This document shows, in pieces, positions 11,948 through 12,683 of a stretch of DNA of 12,683 nucleotides. Each line of letters opens with the position of its first letter. The first letter of the stretch is position 1. A program made the translations under genes and the position numbers. The stretch is from UBA927 sp964361785 (GTDB lineage: Bacteria; Patescibacteriota; Microgenomatia; UBA10105; UBA927). The notes under the pieces are model-generated. The model was not told where the DNA came from. It worked only from the letters and a program-made list of their open reading frames with translations, and did not search any database. The stretch is from NCBI GenBank assembly GCA_964361785.1, contig CAYIBX010000028.1, positions 1 to 12,683 on the forward strand, written 5' to 3'.

Positions 11948-12262
11948 ATGAAAAAAGATATACACGTTGTCGTCCATCGGATACTTATAGATCTCACAAA
12001 TGAAAATGCTTTTGGCATAAGGTTTGCACAAAGTGACCAGCACTTTTTTGGGTCACGGTTTGCCACACAAGGATCAGCAGAAACCGCACGAGATATTATT
12101 CTTTCAACATGGTGTAATAATGGCTGCCCTGTAAAAGACTGTACGAAAGCGCAAATCCGAACAACTAGCTGGGGAAATATCGTCGTTGAAGCACGACAAA
12201 AATGGAGGCTAAACAAAGCATCAAAAGCAAAATGTATGGAGAAATACTTCTCCAAATTATAA
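11948..12262 (+). CDS. Unknown 104-aa protein
   Basis: A basic small protein (starts MKKDIHVVVHRILIDLT) with a beta-like N-terminus (VVVHRILIDLTNENAFGIRF), a helix (GSAETARDIILSTW) and a short cysteine cluster, CNNGCPVKDC, that could bind a metal. The C-terminus is lysine-rich. No family is recognised. Support comes from a promoter and AGGTGA just upstream and a lysine-rich start; the overlapping minus-strand frame has no such signals. It is divergent from lepA and convergent with the next gene, and their 3' ends overlap by 6 nt. Function unknown. Confidence 0.6.
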   Translation: MKKDIHVVVHRILIDLTNENAFGIRFAQSDQHFFGSRFATQGSAETARDIILSTWCNNGCPVKDCTKAQIRTTSWGNIVVEARQKWRLNKASKAKCMEKYFSKL

Positions 12263-12577
12263 TCTTGTAGAGATTACAACATCATCGGAAGGCTCAAGTG
12301 CATTGGTCAATCGCGTTGGACGAGGATATTTTCCTTTTTTAAGCATGGTTTCAATAATATCTGCAGCTCTTGTAGATTTGGATATAATAATAGTTTCCTC
12401 CCCAAGAGTAACACCACTAACAAGATTTGGGTGGCCAATAAGACTTCCTGCAAAATCTTGTGCTTCTGAAGTGCCTTTCAAATGAAACTCTGCTGGTCGA
12501 AATGGTGAACCTGTCGCTCTCGTTAAAGGGTGCAACTCTTTTCTATAACTTAATTGTTTAGATTTTCCTACAGCCAT
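12257..12577 (-). CDS. Unknown 106-aa protein
   Basis: A small soluble protein with no recognised motif. The N-terminus is basic and polar (GKSKQLSYRKELHPLTRATGSPFRP); the middle has alternating beta-like stretches (SLIGHPNLVSGVTLGEETIIISKS) and a helix (AADIIETMLKKGKYP). It has a conventional leadered start: a good promoter upstream (TTGCAT-16-TATAAT) and AAAGGGA about 9 nt before the ATG, unlike the leaderless genes nearby. It overlaps the convergent 104-aa gene by 6 nt at the 3' end. Function unknown. Confidence 0.62.
   Translation of the reverse strand: MAVGKSKQLSYRKELHPLTRATGSPFRPAEFHLKGTSEAQDFAGSLIGHPNLVSGVTLGEETIIISKSTRAADIIETMLKKGKYPRPTRLTNALEPSDDVVISTRL
12260..12276. terminator. Small hairpin at the convergent gene ends
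   Basis: TAATCT-TGTAG-AGATTA forms a perfect 6-bp stem with a 5-nt loop across the overlapping 3' ends of the two convergent genes. It has no long T-run on either strand, so it is at best a weak bidirectional terminator. Confidence 0.25.
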
Positions 12578-12603
12578 ACAAAAATGTCCCTTTCTATTCC
12601 GAC

Positions 12604-12631
12604 ATTATACAAAATATCTATAATAATGCAA
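12604..12631 (-). promoter_or_regulatory. Promoter of the 106-aa gene
   Basis: On the minus strand TTGCAT (12626-12631), a 16-bp spacer and a perfect TATAAT (12604-12609) lie 26 nt before the ATG, giving a leader of about 20 nt with AAAGGGA as Shine-Dalgarno. Confidence 0.65.
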
Positions 12632-12683
12632 GGGTCTAGAGTACTTTAGAGCGGATTTTCTCTAAAATTCTTGAGCAAACTCT
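12632..12683 (-). other. Window edge, possibly the 3' tail of an upstream minus-strand gene
   Basis: All three minus-strand frames from the edge soon meet a stop. One reads RVCSRILEKIRSKVL and ends at 12636-12638; another reads SLLKNFRENPL. Either could be the end of a gene outside the window, and I cannot choose. The near-palindrome TCTAGAGTACTTTAGA lies here as well, just upstream of the promoter of the 106-aa gene. Confidence 0.25.

Noticed and set aside
11932..12255. Minus-strand frame of 107 codons opposite the 104-aa gene
   Set aside because: It has no promoter or ribosome site, is rich in Cys, Phe and Ser in a random-looking way, and faces a + frame with clear start signals.
12660..12683. 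Minus-strand AGAGTTTGCTC resembling the 5' end of 16S rRNA
   Set aside because: The match ends at once; the following conserved 16S bases are absent.
1..12683. CRISPR array, tRNA or rRNA genes, transposase or IS ends
   Set aside because: No regularly spaced repeats with unique spacers, no cloverleaf or rRNA-like segment and no transposase motif were found by eye.

Overview
The window looks like part of the chromosome of a small-genome, AT-rich bacterium, most likely a member of the Candidate Phyla Radiation (Patescibacteria). The grounds are inference from style: many short lineage-specific proteins, a GT2 glycosyltransferase beside a large YfhO/GT-C-type membrane protein, few Shine-Dalgarno sites but several -10 boxes only 6-9 nt before an ATG (leaderless transcripts), and several toxin-antitoxin modules. 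The code appears standard: TGA ends several genes. No rRNA, tRNA or CRISPR array was seen, and no stretch longer than about 110 bases lacks a gene.

Layout, left to right. (1) 1-3857, envelope polysaccharide: the 3' part of a GT2 glycosyltransferase (+), a small coiled-coil protein (-), and a 918-aa multi-pass GT-C/YfhO-like protein (+). The large gene carries palindromes with the same CCCGCC-N5-GGCGGG stem, and is followed by a frame-shifted remnant of a second, related C-terminus. (2) 3894-4549: a leaderless mntA-hepT module (+; AMPylating antitoxin and HEPN RNase toxin). (3) 4585-7385: a tightly overlapping four-gene operon (-): AbiEi antitoxin, AbiEii nucleotidyltransferase toxin, an unknown 187-aa protein and a 328-aa protein with two HExxH motifs. 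A consensus promoter sits at the AbiEi start. (4) 7436-9019: divergent from it, a Pro-rich tail-anchored protein and an HELSH intramembrane-type metalloprotease (+) with a 7-nt tandem repeat inside the gene. (5) 9024-9625: a parD/relE-type pair (-) with a palindromic operator over its leaderless promoter. (6) 9637-11902: lepA, a previously hidden 37-codon gene and a 90-aa gene (-), chained by 4-nt GTGA and ATGA overlaps. (7) 11910-12683: two convergent small unknown genes, possibly the tail of another gene at the right edge.

Three toxin-antitoxin-like modules of different families lie within about 5.7 kb, mixed with metalloprotease genes, so 3.9-9.6 kb reads as an accessory or defence-like island between a polysaccharide locus and the housekeeping gene lepA. 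The most interesting candidate for an undescribed system is the AbiE operon with two extra co-translated genes. The most interesting small-scale results are the hidden gene after lepA, the 7-nt repeat in the protease gene, the 9-nt repeat that lengthens a LepA loop, and the duplicated C-terminal remnant. All family calls rest on motifs read by eye; no database search was possible.
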